From contig CAZTHP010000027.1 of the NCBI GenBank assembly GCA_964613155.1, positions 1 to 29,760 on the forward strand: a stretch of DNA of 29,760 nt. The letters run 5' to 3'. Below are positions 8,960 to 16,081 of this stretch, piece by piece; the stretch's first letter is position 1, and each line of letters opens with the position of its first letter. This stretch comes from TWA4 sp964613155. Lineage in GTDB: Bacteria > Bacillota > Clostridia > Lachnospirales > Lachnospiraceae. The position numbers and the translations under genes are program-made. The notes beneath the pieces were generated by a model. The model did no database searches. It was not told the origin of the DNA and worked only from the letters and a program-made list of their open reading frames with translations.

Positions 8960-9430
8960 TCAGAAATCAAATGCCAGACGAATCAGAGCGATCATACTTC
9001 GTTCTAATACCACTTCTTCCTCATCTTCTTCAACGGTAATGGTTACGGTCTGTGCATCGTATGCTTTTAAAATACCAGTATATTCTTTCTTTTTATTCAG
9101 CGCTTTGAAAAGTCTGACTTCTACTTCTTTTCCCAGACTTCTGGCAAAATCCTTATCTTTCTTCAACGGACGGCCAAGTCCAGGCGAACTCACTTCAAAA
9201 ATATAGGCTTCATCAATATAATCTTCGCGATCCAGCACTTCATTAAATTCCCGGCTGATCACTTCACAATCATCTACGGTGATCCCGCCTTCCTTATCAA
9301 TATATACCCGCAGGTATTTCGTGCTGCCTTCCTTGACATACTCCACATCCACCAATTCAAAGCAATGTGCTTCGATCATCGGAGTAATCAATGCTTCTGT
9401 CTGTTGTTCAATGCATTCTCTTTTTGCCAA
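8960..9430 (-). CDS. rimP: Ribosome maturation factor RimP
   Basis: Assists assembly of the 30S subunit. Seen: an N-terminal domain with the block FELVDVEYVKEGSTKYLRV followed by IDKEGGITVDDCEVISRE, then DYIDEAYIFEVSSPGLGRPL, which is diagnostic of the family, and a C-terminal SH3-like domain. Length 156 aa is normal. The start is TTG at 9430; GGAAG seven nt upstream supports it. It is the first gene of the nusA-infB operon. Confidence 0.94.
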   Translation of the reverse strand: MAKRECIEQQTEALITPMIEAHCFELVDVEYVKEGSTKYLRVYIDKEGGITVDDCEVISREFNEVLDREDYIDEAYIFEVSSPGLGRPLKKDKDFARSLGKEVEVRLFKALNKKKEYTGILKAYDAQTVTITVEEDEEEVVLERSMIALIRLAFDF

Positions 9431-9559
9431 TACTGCGCTTCCTTTCTTATCTAGTCTGCTGCACCTGCAAACGCGTCAAACAGCGTCTGAACCGATGCAT
9501 CCAGATGGTTCACAAACCTGTTGGAAAATGCTTTCGGAAAAGGTTTTGCGAACAAACGA

Positions 9560-9585
9560 AAAGAGTGAACTTTCGTTCACTCTTT
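9560..9585 (-). terminator. Intrinsic terminator or rimP-operon attenuator
   Basis: An 11-bp perfect stem (AAAGAGTGAAC / GTTCACTCTTT) with a 4-nt GAAA loop, followed on the minus strand by TTTTCGTTTG. It can end the transcript of the exonuclease gene (stop at 9645). A plausible promoter lies between that stop and this hairpin, so it would also sit inside the leader of the rimP operon. Confidence 0.65.
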
Positions 9586-9611
9586 CCCGACGTCTACTAT
9601 GTTTCACATAT

Positions 9612-9640
9612 AAAATAACACAATCACCTAAAAAATGCAA
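9612..9640 (-). promoter_or_regulatory. Candidate promoter of the rimP-ribF operon
   Basis: On the minus strand TTGCAT (9635-9640) and TATTTT (9612-9617) are 17 bp apart. Each hexamer departs from consensus, but it is the best match between the exonuclease stop and rimP. It implies a leader of about 175 nt containing the 9560-9585 hairpin. Confidence 0.4.
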
Positions 9641-9644
9641 TACT

Positions 9645-10304
9645 TTATGAAAATAAATTTGAAAATTCACTCCCAAATAACTCCCCTAGTGAAGTCCCCA
9701 AATGCTTTTCCGGACGGAATAAATCTACCAACGGCTGCATCACAGCATTGAATTTCTTCCGATCCAGTGACGTCCGATAAATATCAGCGGTATTGCGGGC
9801 ATCCCACAATGCATCATGCTGATGACCTTCAAACTGCTCACCGATTGCATGAACTGCATCCATCAAGCTTACTTTCTTTCCAATTCCAAGAAGTCTTCCG
9901 AACTCAACCTGATAATCTACCCAGCATTCCAACATCTTGTTCAGACGTTCATCCGTTTCCTCCTTCAAGGTCGCTTCCTTTGTAATCTGGATAGAATCCG
10001 AATCGCTCCAGGAATAAATCGTATATTCCTCGTCCCCGACCCAATCATAGAACCTGTGCATCGCTTCTAAAAAATGCGGCTCATTCTTCACCTTTTCATT
10101 GGTAATGCCCGTCAGATTGGTATAATACTCTGTAATCCGGCCAAACTGTGGTTTTACATACTGTGTAAATGAGTCGATTTCCTGTCCGGTATCATCCAGC
10201 TTTACAGCTCCGATCTCAATAATCTCCCGCTTGCAGATCATACGCTGTTCTCGATACGATTTATCGATCTCATTCATTTCGCAATCTATAAAAATATGCA
10301 TCAT
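9645..10304 (-). CDS. DEDDh 3'-5' exonuclease (RNase T / DnaQ superfamily)
   Basis: Seen: Exo I motif FIDCEMN (Asp7, Glu9), Exo II region IYSWSDSDS (Asp101/103), and Exo III motif HQHDALWDARNTADIY with His163 and Asp168 spaced as in the DEDDh subclass. Length is 219 aa. Known: these residues bind two metal ions and hydrolyse DNA or RNA from the 3' end. The stand-alone form with an insertion after the first motif (SYREQRMICKREIIEIGAVKL) resembles the KapD/ERI-1-like group more than the polymerase III proofreading subunit. Substrate unknown. It has no strong ribosome site (TGGATAAAACAG). It may be co-transcribed with the DUF4261 gene 99 nt upstream. Confidence 0.82.
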   Translation of the reverse strand: MMHIFIDCEMNEIDKSYREQRMICKREIIEIGAVKLDDTGQEIDSFTQYVKPQFGRITEYYTNLTGITNEKVKNEPHFLEAMHRFYDWVGDEEYTIYSWSDSDSIQITKEATLKEETDERLNKMLECWVDYQVEFGRLLGIGKKVSLMDAVHAIGEQFEGHQHDALWDARNTADIYRTSLDRKKFNAVMQPLVDLFRPEKHLGTSLGELFGSEFSNLFS

Positions 10305-10403
10305 CTGTTTTATCCAGCCCCATCTTAATTCGTTTCAATTTCTTTTTCTTTTTGCTTACCTGGCAGCTATTCCAGTGCCAAAAATCCCCTCTGCGAAAGG
10401 CTG

Positions 10404-11129
10404 CTAAAATGCAATTTTTAAAGTTTCTCCATCAAAAGCTACTGCCTGTGAACGAGTAATCTCATAGGAATGGGCTTCATCACTTCCGATCCGCTGTCCA
10501 GGTTCTAATGTATCATTATTTGTAATCAGATAAGTCGCAATCTGTACCATAAACTGGTAAACTTCTATCAAACCTGCTTTCGAATGCAGGATTTCCATCT
10601 CTTCCCGACCAAAGTTTTCCATACCATATGTATAGCTGTTCCATAAGCCATCGGCATCGCGATATAATCCCACGAAAACCCAAAGCGTAATCGGGAACTC
10701 ATCCTGCAAAAGAACCTGCGCACCTTCTATATAAGTAGCTGGACGATGTACCACTGGATACTGGAACAAACCGATGACATTATCCTGCTTCATCATACTG
10801 GAAACGATCATCGTAAACAGAACATGGCGCTGCAGTGCATTGTCGCAATCCATCACACCAATCTCTACATGACCGACATGAGCGGCTGCTGCCTGTGAGG
10901 CTTCTGCCCATTCATAATTGTTCTTACCCGCTTCTTCTGCACCCTGCTTCGGAGCCGGTACCAGCATACAAGCAATATGCACATCATTTACCGTAAACTG
11001 AAATGAAAATTCTTCTGCTTCTTCTGTTACTTCCATCTTCCAATCATCAAACAGCTGCATCCGAAACATATCCCAATCATATGTATAAGAATTCAGTAGT
11101 ACGCAGCCTGCTAAAATTTTATTCTCCAT
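10404..11129 (-). CDS. DUF4261-like protein of unknown function
   Basis: A 241-residue soluble protein starting at ATG 11129 with GGGAGAAGAAGG upstream. Seen: no signal peptide or membrane segment. Its blocks PVVHRPATYIEGAQ, FPITLWVFVGLYRD and TYGMENFGREEMEI near the C-terminal half look like the DUF4261 family, where the last motif is the best-conserved part. No catalytic residues are evident. It has its own promoter and sits upstream of the exonuclease gene. I have no basis for a function; the family assignment is from memory of the motif. Confidence 0.65.
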   Translation of the reverse strand: MENKILAGCVLLNSYTYDWDMFRMQLFDDWKMEVTEEAEEFSFQFTVNDVHIACMLVPAPKQGAEEAGKNNYEWAEASQAAAAHVGHVEIGVMDCDNALQRHVLFTMIVSSMMKQDNVIGLFQYPVVHRPATYIEGAQVLLQDEFPITLWVFVGLYRDADGLWNSYTYGMENFGREEMEILHSKAGLIEVYQFMVQIATYLITNNDTLEPGQRIGSDEAHSYEITRSQAVAFDGETLKIAF

Positions 11130-11197
11130 CCTTCTTCTCCCATTTCTTTTTATCCTAGTTGGAGGTTTTCACCCTCAACATCATTTTATTTTTATTT

Positions 11198-11226
11198 ATA
11201 GTACCTTAATTTTCACTTTTTATCAA
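11198..11226 (-). promoter_or_regulatory. Promoter of the DUF4261 gene
   Basis: TTGATA (11221-11226) and TACTAT (11198-11203) on the minus strand, 17 bp apart. The leader contains a short hairpin (GTTGAGG / CCTcCAAC, about 11159-11180). The stretch from here to the tRNA promoter at 11428 is AT-rich and I see nothing else in it. Confidence 0.6.
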
Positions 11227-11427
11227 GGGATTATCCTATTTTAAGAAAACATTCTGCAACTTTTCCTCTTACTTTCCTCACACCCAATCCCTGATCCACC
11301 TTTCAAATCCCCTGTATTTTCAAGACTTTCTGCAAAGTCTATCATAAGTCAAAAACACGTTTCAATTGCAGATATTATATCTTTTTTTTCAACAAAATAA
11401 TTTTTTAAAAAAATTTCAAAATAACTC

Positions 11428-11456
11428 TTGACATTTCTCCTAAAGTAAGATATACT
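11428..11456 (+). promoter_or_regulatory. tRNA operon promoter
   Basis: TTGACA (11428-11433), a 17-bp spacer, and TATACT (11451-11456). The start would fall near 11463, about 10 nt before the tRNA-Pro gene. Confidence 0.85.
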
Positions 11457-11473
11457 GTCAGAGTCGATGGAAA

Positions 11474-11547
11474 CGAGGTGTGGCTCAGTTTGGTAGAGCG
11501 CCGTGTTCGGGACGCGGAGGCCGCAAGTTCGAATCTTGTCACCTCGA
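11474..11547 (+). tRNA. tRNA-Pro (anticodon CGG)
   Basis: A complete 74-nt cloverleaf: acceptor arms CGAGGTG / CACCTCG, D arm GCTC/GAGC, anticodon stem CCGTG / CGCGG around loop TTCGGGA (anticodon CGG, reads CCG), and T arm with GTTCGAATC. The discriminator is A; the CCA end is not encoded. The G37 in the loop is typical of tRNA-Pro. Confidence 0.93.
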
Positions 11548-11564
11548 TTTTTCTTTTGATATGT

Positions 11565-11636
11565 GGCTCGTTGGTCAAGCGGTCAAGACGCCGCCCTCTC
11601 ACGGCGGAAACAGGGGTTCGATTCCCCTACGGGCTA
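11565..11636 (+). tRNA. tRNA-Glu (anticodon CTC)
   Basis: A 72-nt cloverleaf: acceptor arms GGCTCGT / ACGGGCT, anticodon stem CCGCC / GGCGG around loop CTCTCAC (anticodon CTC, reads GAG), T arm AGGGG/CCCCT with TTCGATT, discriminator A, CCA not encoded. The terminal pair is G1-U72 rather than the usual G-C. Seventeen bases separate it from tRNA-Pro, so both come from one precursor. Confidence 0.92.
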
Positions 11637-11648
11637 CTACATGGTGGG

Positions 11649-11679
11649 AATCCGAGTTCATAGAACTCGGATTTTTTTT
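11649..11679 (+). terminator. Intrinsic terminator of the tRNA operon
   Basis: Stem AATCCGAGTTC / GAACTCGGATT with a 3-nt loop, followed by a run of T to 11679. It ends the tRNA-Pro/tRNA-Glu unit. Confidence 0.92.
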
Positions 11680-11680
11680 A

Positions 11681-11777
11681 TTTACACGAGCAGCGATGAA
11701 AATGCCGTGCTTGCACAAACATTCAAGGTGCACCGCGATAACTTGAAAAACTCGCAGCGCATGTTTCTCATAGTTGC
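11681..11777 (+). repeat. 97-nt dispersed two-hairpin element, copy A
   Basis: One of three copies in this window, each exactly 97 nt (from TTTACRCGAGCAG to the TAGTTGC end). It differs from copy C (26346-26442) at about 9 positions. It begins right after the tRNA terminator T-run, in the same orientation as the tRNAs. Stem 2 (GCGA/TCGC core) is partly degraded in this copy. One reverse frame is open through the element, but a protein is unlikely. Confidence 0.85.
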
Positions 11778-11844
11778 GCTGCTTTTCTAAAAGCATATCT
11801 TGGATAATCCGCATTATAAACCAGAATATCGTCATCTCCCAAAT

Positions 11845-12285
11845 TCAAAATAGAAATTTTTGCCAAAGTAAGATTCCTCCAATCCCTATTGAAAGAAACG
11901 GTCCAAACGCAATCCCTTCTGTAAGCAGCTCCCCTTTTCCCTGCCATTTCACCAGCGCAGCAGTCCCTAATGCCAACACACCTGCAAACAGCAGTGCATA
12001 AAATCCCCTTTCTACGCCCAGAATCCAACCTGCTGCAAACATCAGCCGAATATCACCTCCGCCCATTCCCCGCAGATCAGCAGCCACCAGATTTACAAGT
12101 TCTGGAATCCCTCCGCAAAGAAGCGCACCCATCCATCCGTCATACCAATTTTTATGCAGACAGCTCCCCAGAAAAATCAGAACCAACGTCTCAAACTTTC
12201 CAATTCGACGTTCCCGCAGATCGGTCCAGGAAATCCGAAACAATACCAAAAAAATCATACTTTCGATTACCATATATTTGACCAT
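11845..12285 (-). CDS. A24-family prepilin peptidase (membrane aspartyl protease)
   Basis: Seen: a 146-residue, very hydrophobic protein with about four membrane segments and both catalytic aspartates of the A24 family. Asp22 is in WTDLRERRI, and Asp78 is in GMGGGDIRLM, the GxGD signature. It lacks the N-terminal methylase domain of PilD, so it is the short TadV/CpaA-like form. Known: such enzymes cut class III signal peptides of type IV/Tad pilins and competence pseudopilins. No pilin gene is nearby, so its substrate must be encoded elsewhere. The ATG at 12285 follows AGGGAACAG. A promoter lies at 12357-12385. No terminator is obvious before copy A of the dispersed element. Confidence 0.85.
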   Translation of the reverse strand: MVKYMVIESMIFLVLFRISWTDLRERRIGKFETLVLIFLGSCLHKNWYDGWMGALLCGGIPELVNLVAADLRGMGGGDIRLMFAAGWILGVERGFYALLFAGVLALGTAALVKWQGKGELLTEGIAFGPFLSIGIGGILLWQKFLF

Positions 12286-12356
12286 CTGTTCCCTATTCCC
12301 TCCATTTTTCTTTGAATCTTTTTCTTTGAATCGTTCATACCTTCTGCTGTAAACTT

Positions 12357-12385
12357 ATTATATGCAGGCTTATCCTCACTTTCAA
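12357..12385 (-). promoter_or_regulatory. Promoter of the prepilin peptidase gene
   Basis: TTGAAA (12380-12385) and TATAAT (12357-12362) on the minus strand, 17 bp apart. Upstream of it, 12386-12628 is a gene-free AT-rich stretch with six TAAAC words (12397, 12407, 12502, 12515, 12522, 12543). I see no gene in it. Confidence 0.7.
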
Positions 12386-12628
12386 GAAACTCCATCTAAA
12401 CTTTTCTAAACTTCCTGTAAATAGTTTAAAACAAATCGCAACTCTTGCTCAATTTCTTCTGAATTTTTTTAAAGAAATCCGAAACACCACTTAACTGTTT
12501 GTAAACTTTTTAAATAAACAGTAAACAAAATACACTTCCTGGTAAACCCTCCGAAAACCAATCGGAATCAGAACTCAACTTCTTATAACCTTTTCAAACA
12601 AATCATTCCAACCAACTTCACAAAAATA

Positions 12629-12679
12629 AAGAAAGCCTCTCAAAACCGTATGATCTGTACGATTTCAAAAGACTTTCTT
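12629..12679 (-). terminator. Intrinsic terminator of the PIN/NYN-like gene
   Basis: A 22-bp stem with a 7-nt loop. As minus-strand RNA every position pairs (several as G-U), and it is followed by TATTTTTG. As plus-strand RNA the G-U pairs become A-C mismatches, so it serves the gene ending at 12722. Confidence 0.88.
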
Positions 12680-12721
12680 ACATCTTTATACTCTTACACG
12701 CTTACAAGCTGTAGATTGATT

Positions 12722-14881
12722 TTATTTCAATACTTTAATCGCATGATAAACAGTACGACCTTTTTCCTGGCCCAGTAATTTTACAGTTGCTGCATATAAT
12801 TCTTTTTTATCACGAGATTCATTGATTAATGCTGCAACCTTTGCCGCCCACTTTTCTTCCGCTGCACCTTCGCATTTTTCCATTACATCCGATGCCGTAG
12901 CCGGTTTTTTCGCTTCCAAAATCACTTCAGCCGGCTGCTTTTTGGGAGGTCTTCCACGTCTAGTGCGTTTTTTATTTTCCGTTCTCTCTGCGGCTGTTTC
13001 GATTTTCTCCACAGCAGGTTCCGCTTTTTCCGGTGTCGTTTCCTGTTTTTTCATCGGTTCGTCTACTTGTTCTACAGCTGCTTCCGTTTTCTTCACCAGT
13101 TCGTCTACTTGTTCTACGGTTGCTTCCGTTTTCTTCATCGGTTCGTCTACTCGTTCTACAGCTGCTTCCGCTTTCTTCACCGGTTCCACTGCTTTTTCTG
13201 CTGTCACGTCCAGCTGCTTTGCTGTTGTTTGAGTTTTCGCCGCCGCAGGTTTCGCAGTTTTCGTTTTTTTCACAGTAGTTTTTGTCTTCTCCACTGCGGT
13301 TTCTATTTTTTTAGCAGTTTCCGCTGTCGTTTCTGGTTTTTTCAGCAGTTTTTCTGTTGTTTCCGCTGTCATTTCCAGTTTATCTCTTACCACTTTGGTT
13401 TCTTTTTTCTTAGAACCTTTTTTCTGCGGTTTCTTCACTTCCGGCTCCGTACTTTCTGCCGACTGACTTTCCAACTTAGAGGAATCTGCTAACATTTTCA
13501 TCGATGCTTCCGAAGATGCCGTCGAATTCTTGATCTGTTTTTCATTTTTCTTTCTGGGAGTTCTTCTTTTTGCCGTCTTTCCAGGCTGTTCACCGCTGAA
13601 TTCTTCTGTTGCTTCTACTATCGCGTTTTCTTTTCCAGCTGCTTCTGCGTTTACTGCCGCCGGTTTTTCGGTTTTTTCCGGCTCCGTTTTCCGTTTTTCC
13701 AAAATTCCATCTGCCGTAAAGCCGCTTTCCACTAAAATTCCTGCACGAATTCCTCTTACGACAAAGGCAGTAGCAGGCTGTTCTGCACGTTTCACTGCTT
13801 CCACAGGCTGTTCTGCTGTTTCCTTTCCTTCTGCCGGTGTCTCGGCTGTCTGTGCACTTTTTTCAGAGATTGTTCCCTGGGTCTTAGCTGCCTGTGCGCT
13901 CTTTTCAGATGCTGTTCCCTGGGTCTCGGCTGTCTGTGTACTCTTTTCGGACGCTGTTCCCCGCATCTCAGCTGCCTGTGCACTCTTTTCGGATGCTATT
14001 CCCTGGGTCTCAGCTGCCTGTGTCCTCTTTTCAGAGATTGTTCCCTGAGTCTCAGCTGCCTGTGCGCTCTTTTCGGATGCTGCTCCCTGGGTCTCAGCTG
14101 CCTGTGCGCTCTTTTCGGATGCTGCTCCCTGGGTCTCAGCTGCCTGTGCGCTCTTTTCGGATGCTTCGGCAGATTTCTCCATAACCGGTACTTTAACCGC
14201 TGTCACCTCGACCTGTTTTTGCACGGGTGCTTGCTGTACAGCTGCTTCTATACTTTCCTCTGGTCTTACCGTTTCCTGATAGAAGTCTTTTCCATTATTC
14301 CGACTATTTCGACCGCCTCGCAGATACTTGCCACCACGTTCCCGTCTTCTGGAATTGCGAACACCACGCCCTTCTGAGTATGCATTTTCCAATTCCGTTG
14401 CCGGCAGTTCTGCTTTTTCCTCAGCGGCTCTTTCTGTTTTTTCTACATTTTCTTCTGCTGCTTCTTTTCCATTTTCCAAACTGAGGGGTGCAGCTTCCTG
14501 CCCTTTTCCAGCATCAATCGCTTTTGAAATTTCAGAAACTCTGCGAATGGAAATTTCACTGTTGAATCGTTTCCAAAATTCAATCAAATGATCATACGCC
14601 TTATCATTGCTGATGATCACAAAGTTGGTTTCTTTTTTTTGTCCTGCCAAAAAGCCCAGATAGCTGCAAAGCTGATGATCTAGAGCATCCCGCTCTCCTG
14701 TCACCGCCTGGTGCATCACAATTTCCGAACTGCTTTGACGAATTCGTTCCATCATTTCAATACTAATCTTATTTTCACGCTTGCTCCAAAACAGATGAAC
14801 ACTGTCTTCTTTCTGGATGCAGTCAATTCCGGCCAAACCACCGGATTTTACATTTTCAAAATCAATTAAATATGTACTCAC
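12722..14881 (-). CDS. PIN/NYN-like domain protein with long repetitive Ala/Glu/Lys tail
   Basis: Seen: residues 1-130 form a globular domain opening with STYLIDFENVKSGG, where Asp7, Glu9 and Asn10 match the acidic motif of PIN/NYN nucleases. It also has a DALDHQLCSYLGFLAG block and NFVIISNDKAYDHLIEFW, the typical late acidic strand. The middle 500 residues are low-complexity: an Arg/Gly patch (RRERGGKYLRGGRNSRNN), eight 14-residue repeats, then Lys/Glu/Thr/Ala-rich repeats. The last 45 residues (KVAALINESRDKKELY...YHAIKVLK) look folded again. Total 719 aa. The GTG at 14881 has GGAG six nt upstream and is preferred over the ATG at 14905. Inference: an RNA- or RNP-binding nuclease-like protein; activity and target unknown. 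Confidence 0.75.
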   Translation of the reverse strand: MSTYLIDFENVKSGGLAGIDCIQKEDSVHLFWSKRENKISIEMMERIRQSSSEIVMHQAVTGERDALDHQLCSYLGFLAGQKKETNFVIISNDKAYDHLIEFWKRFNSEISIRRVSEISKAIDAGKGQEAAPLSLENGKEAAEENVEKTERAAEEKAELPATELENAYSEGRGVRNSRRRERGGKYLRGGRNSRNNGKDFYQETVRPEESIEAAVQQAPVQKQVEVTAVKVPVMEKSAEASEKSAQAAETQGAASEKSAQAAETQGAASEKSAQAAETQGTISEKRTQAAETQGIASEKSAQAAEMRGTASEKSTQTAETQGTASEKSAQAAKTQGTISEKSAQTAETPAEGKETAEQPVEAVKRAEQPATAFVVRGIRAGILVESGFTADGILEKRKTEPEKTEKPAAVNAEAAGKENAIVEATEEFSGEQPGKTAKRRTPRKKNEKQIKNSTASSEASMKMLADSSKLESQSAESTEPEVKKPQKKGSKKKETKVVRDKLEMTAETTEKLLKKPETTAETAKKIETAVEKTKTTVKKTKTAKPAAAKTQTTAKQLDVTAEKAVEPVKKAEAAVERVDEPMKKTEATVEQVDELVKKTEAAVEQVDEPMKKQETTPEKAEPAVEKIETAAERTENKKRTRRGRPPKKQPAEVILEAKKPATASDVMEKCEGAAEEKWAAKVAALINESRDKKELYAATVKLLGQEKGRTVYHAIKVLK
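13052..13177 (-). repeat. 42-nt in-frame repeats, second array in the PIN/NYN-like gene
   Basis: Three consecutive 42-nt units (14 residues, VDEPMKKTEATVEQ type) plus a partial fourth. The period equals that of the larger array at 13826-14161, although the sequences differ. Confidence 0.85.
13826..14161 (-). repeat. Eight 42-nt in-frame tandem repeats
   Basis: Eight contiguous 42-nt units coding for SEKSAQAAETQGAA-type 14-mers. Unit starts on the minus strand are at 14161, 14119, 14077, 14035, 13993, 13951, 13909 and 13867. The two N-terminal-most units are nearly identical and the later ones diverge (T/I, R/T and M/R changes), the pattern of recent slippage at one end. Confidence 0.93.
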
Positions 14882-14931
14882 CGCAATCTCCTTTTCTAAA
14901 ACCATACGTAGTCATAAAGTTTTAGTTTCGT

Positions 14932-14990
14932 TTATTTTCTGATCATTATTCTTTGATCGTTATTTTCTGATTTTTATTTTCTGATATCCT
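14932..14990 (-). repeat. Short AT-rich tandem repeat upstream of the PIN/NYN-like gene
   Basis: Four imperfect 14-15 nt units of the form ATCAGAAAATAAC on the minus strand, in the spacer between mntP (stop 15072) and the next gene. No promoter or terminator is evident here, so the downstream gene may depend on mntP read-through. Confidence 0.6.
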
Positions 14991-15071
14991 TTTATTTTAT
15001 CTCGTTTGTCTGATTCGTTTCTTTCATGATTCGTTTTTTCATTAAAAACACATGCTAATACCATGCCATCA

Positions 15072-15632
15072 TTAGGCCAAAATCCCCAGATGCTCTAATA
15101 AAATTTTGATTCCCAGGAGGATTAAGATCACACCACCGGCAAATTCTGCTTTTGCTCGATATCTGGTACCAAAAACGCTTCCGATTTTTACGCCAGCTGC
15201 TGAAAAAACAAATGTGGTACATCCGATTAAAATTGCAGCGGCTGCGATATGAACTTTTAAAAAGGCAAAAGTAATACCGACTGCCAAGGCATCAATACTG
15301 GTTGCTACTGCCATGATAAACATGGTTTTTGCATGAAAGGAATCACTGGTTTCTTCCGCCTCTGAACAGGCTTCTTTGATCATATTTCCACCGATAATTC
15401 CCAATAAAATAAATGCGATCCAATGATCAAATGCCATAATATGATCGGCAAAAGCGGCTCCTAACAAATAACCAATTACCGGCATCAAAGCCTGAAAACC
15501 ACCAAACCAGATTCCAGCCAGACCCATTTCCCGTGCCCCTACTTTTCCACCGGCTAATCCTTTGCAGATTGACACTGCAAATGCATCCATCGATAATCCT
15601 ACTGCCAATATAAAAATCTCAATCAATCCCAT
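15072..15632 (-). CDS. mntP: Manganese efflux pump MntP
   Basis: Exports Mn2+ across the cytoplasmic membrane. Seen: about six membrane segments in 186 residues. The first repeat has GLSMDAFAVSICKGL and the second has VATSIDALAVGITFAF, the paired Asp-containing motifs of the MntP/YebN family. The ATG at 15632 directly follows AGGAGGAAGAAACG; the 15 codons upstream of it belong to the leader. Regulation: a manganese riboswitch with an overlapping terminator lies between promoter and gene, so expression should rise with Mn2+. The divergent 16010-16081 stretch shows nothing further. Confidence 0.95.
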   Translation of the reverse strand: MGLIEIFILAVGLSMDAFAVSICKGLAGGKVGAREMGLAGIWFGGFQALMPVIGYLLGAAFADHIMAFDHWIAFILLGIIGGNMIKEACSEAEETSDSFHAKTMFIMAVATSIDALAVGITFAFLKVHIAAAAILIGCTTFVFSAAGVKIGSVFGTRYRAKAEFAGGVILILLGIKILLEHLGILA

Positions 15633-15750
15633 CGTTTCTTCCTCCTGCTTCGCATCTGTATACTCCCTGTCCCACATTAAAAAAGGATTTTCTCACGTTT
15701 TTTTCGCATCACGGCATCGAGCTTTTTACAAAACAACTTGCTGCTGCCGC

Positions 15751-15827
15751 AAAAAAAGACCCATGCACAACAGATATAAGAAATTTCTGAAAATACAGTT
15801 TCTTTATAACCTGCTGTACATGAGTCT
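15751..15827 (-). terminator. Riboswitch-controlled terminator of mntP
   Basis: A 17-bp stem with arms 15811-15827 and 15757-15773 (several G-U pairs), followed by a run of T (15751-15757). Its 5' arm begins inside the conserved GAGACT(C)AT segment of the aptamer, so aptamer folding and terminator folding exclude each other. Confidence 0.85.
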
Positions 15828-15970
15828 CGTTCATTAAGATATGCCAGACTCGAAACTTCCAATCTAATCTGCCTGTATGCAACTGCTACAGAATTCTCGC
15901 AGACCAAACGAATGCTCCCCGCCAGTATGTTGACATATCACACTCTCGCGCAAACTACTCCCTCAAGAAC
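15811..15970 (-). promoter_or_regulatory. yybP-ykoY manganese riboswitch
   Basis: Seen on the minus strand, in order: GAGGGAGTAG (15954-15964), GTCAACATACTGG, and ACGAGACTCATG (about 15819-15830). These are the conserved blocks of the yybP-ykoY aptamer in the correct order and approximate spacing. Known: this class binds Mn2+ and commonly precedes mntP-type exporters. Inference: Mn2+ stabilises the aptamer, frees the 5' arm of the terminator at 15751-15827 and allows transcription into mntP. Confidence 0.85.
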
Positions 15971-15979
15971 AGTTTATAC

Positions 15980-16009
15980 ATTATACCTGTATTCTGCAGC
16001 TTCTGTCAA
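15980..16009 (-). promoter_or_regulatory. Promoter of the mntP riboswitch transcript
   Basis: TTGACA (16004-16009) and TATAAT (15980-15985) on the minus strand with an 18-bp spacer. The start lies just before the aptamer. Confidence 0.85.
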
Positions 16010-16081
16010 GAGAAAAGAAGTGAATGCAACGTCATCCAAACATCAGCGTTACCGATATTATCGATCACCAACAGGCTGTTT

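Noticed and set aside
9476..9676. 66-codon frame between the exonuclease and rimP
   Set aside because: It crosses the terminator hairpin and the candidate promoter and has no family resemblance.
11600..11835. The frame open through all three copies of the 97-nt element as a real peptide
   Set aside because: Substitutions change residues freely while preserving a stem, and starts differ at each locus; RNA or DNA structure explains the conservation better.
11768..12028. Minus-strand frame overlapping the prepilin peptidase 3' end
   Set aside because: It is a shadow of the membrane protein frame and runs into the dispersed element; no start signal.
13826..14161. Possible CRISPR array (also considered at 18692-18784 and 29287-29466)
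   Set aside because: Units are directly contiguous with no unique spacers, the coding ones are in frame, and no cas genes are present.
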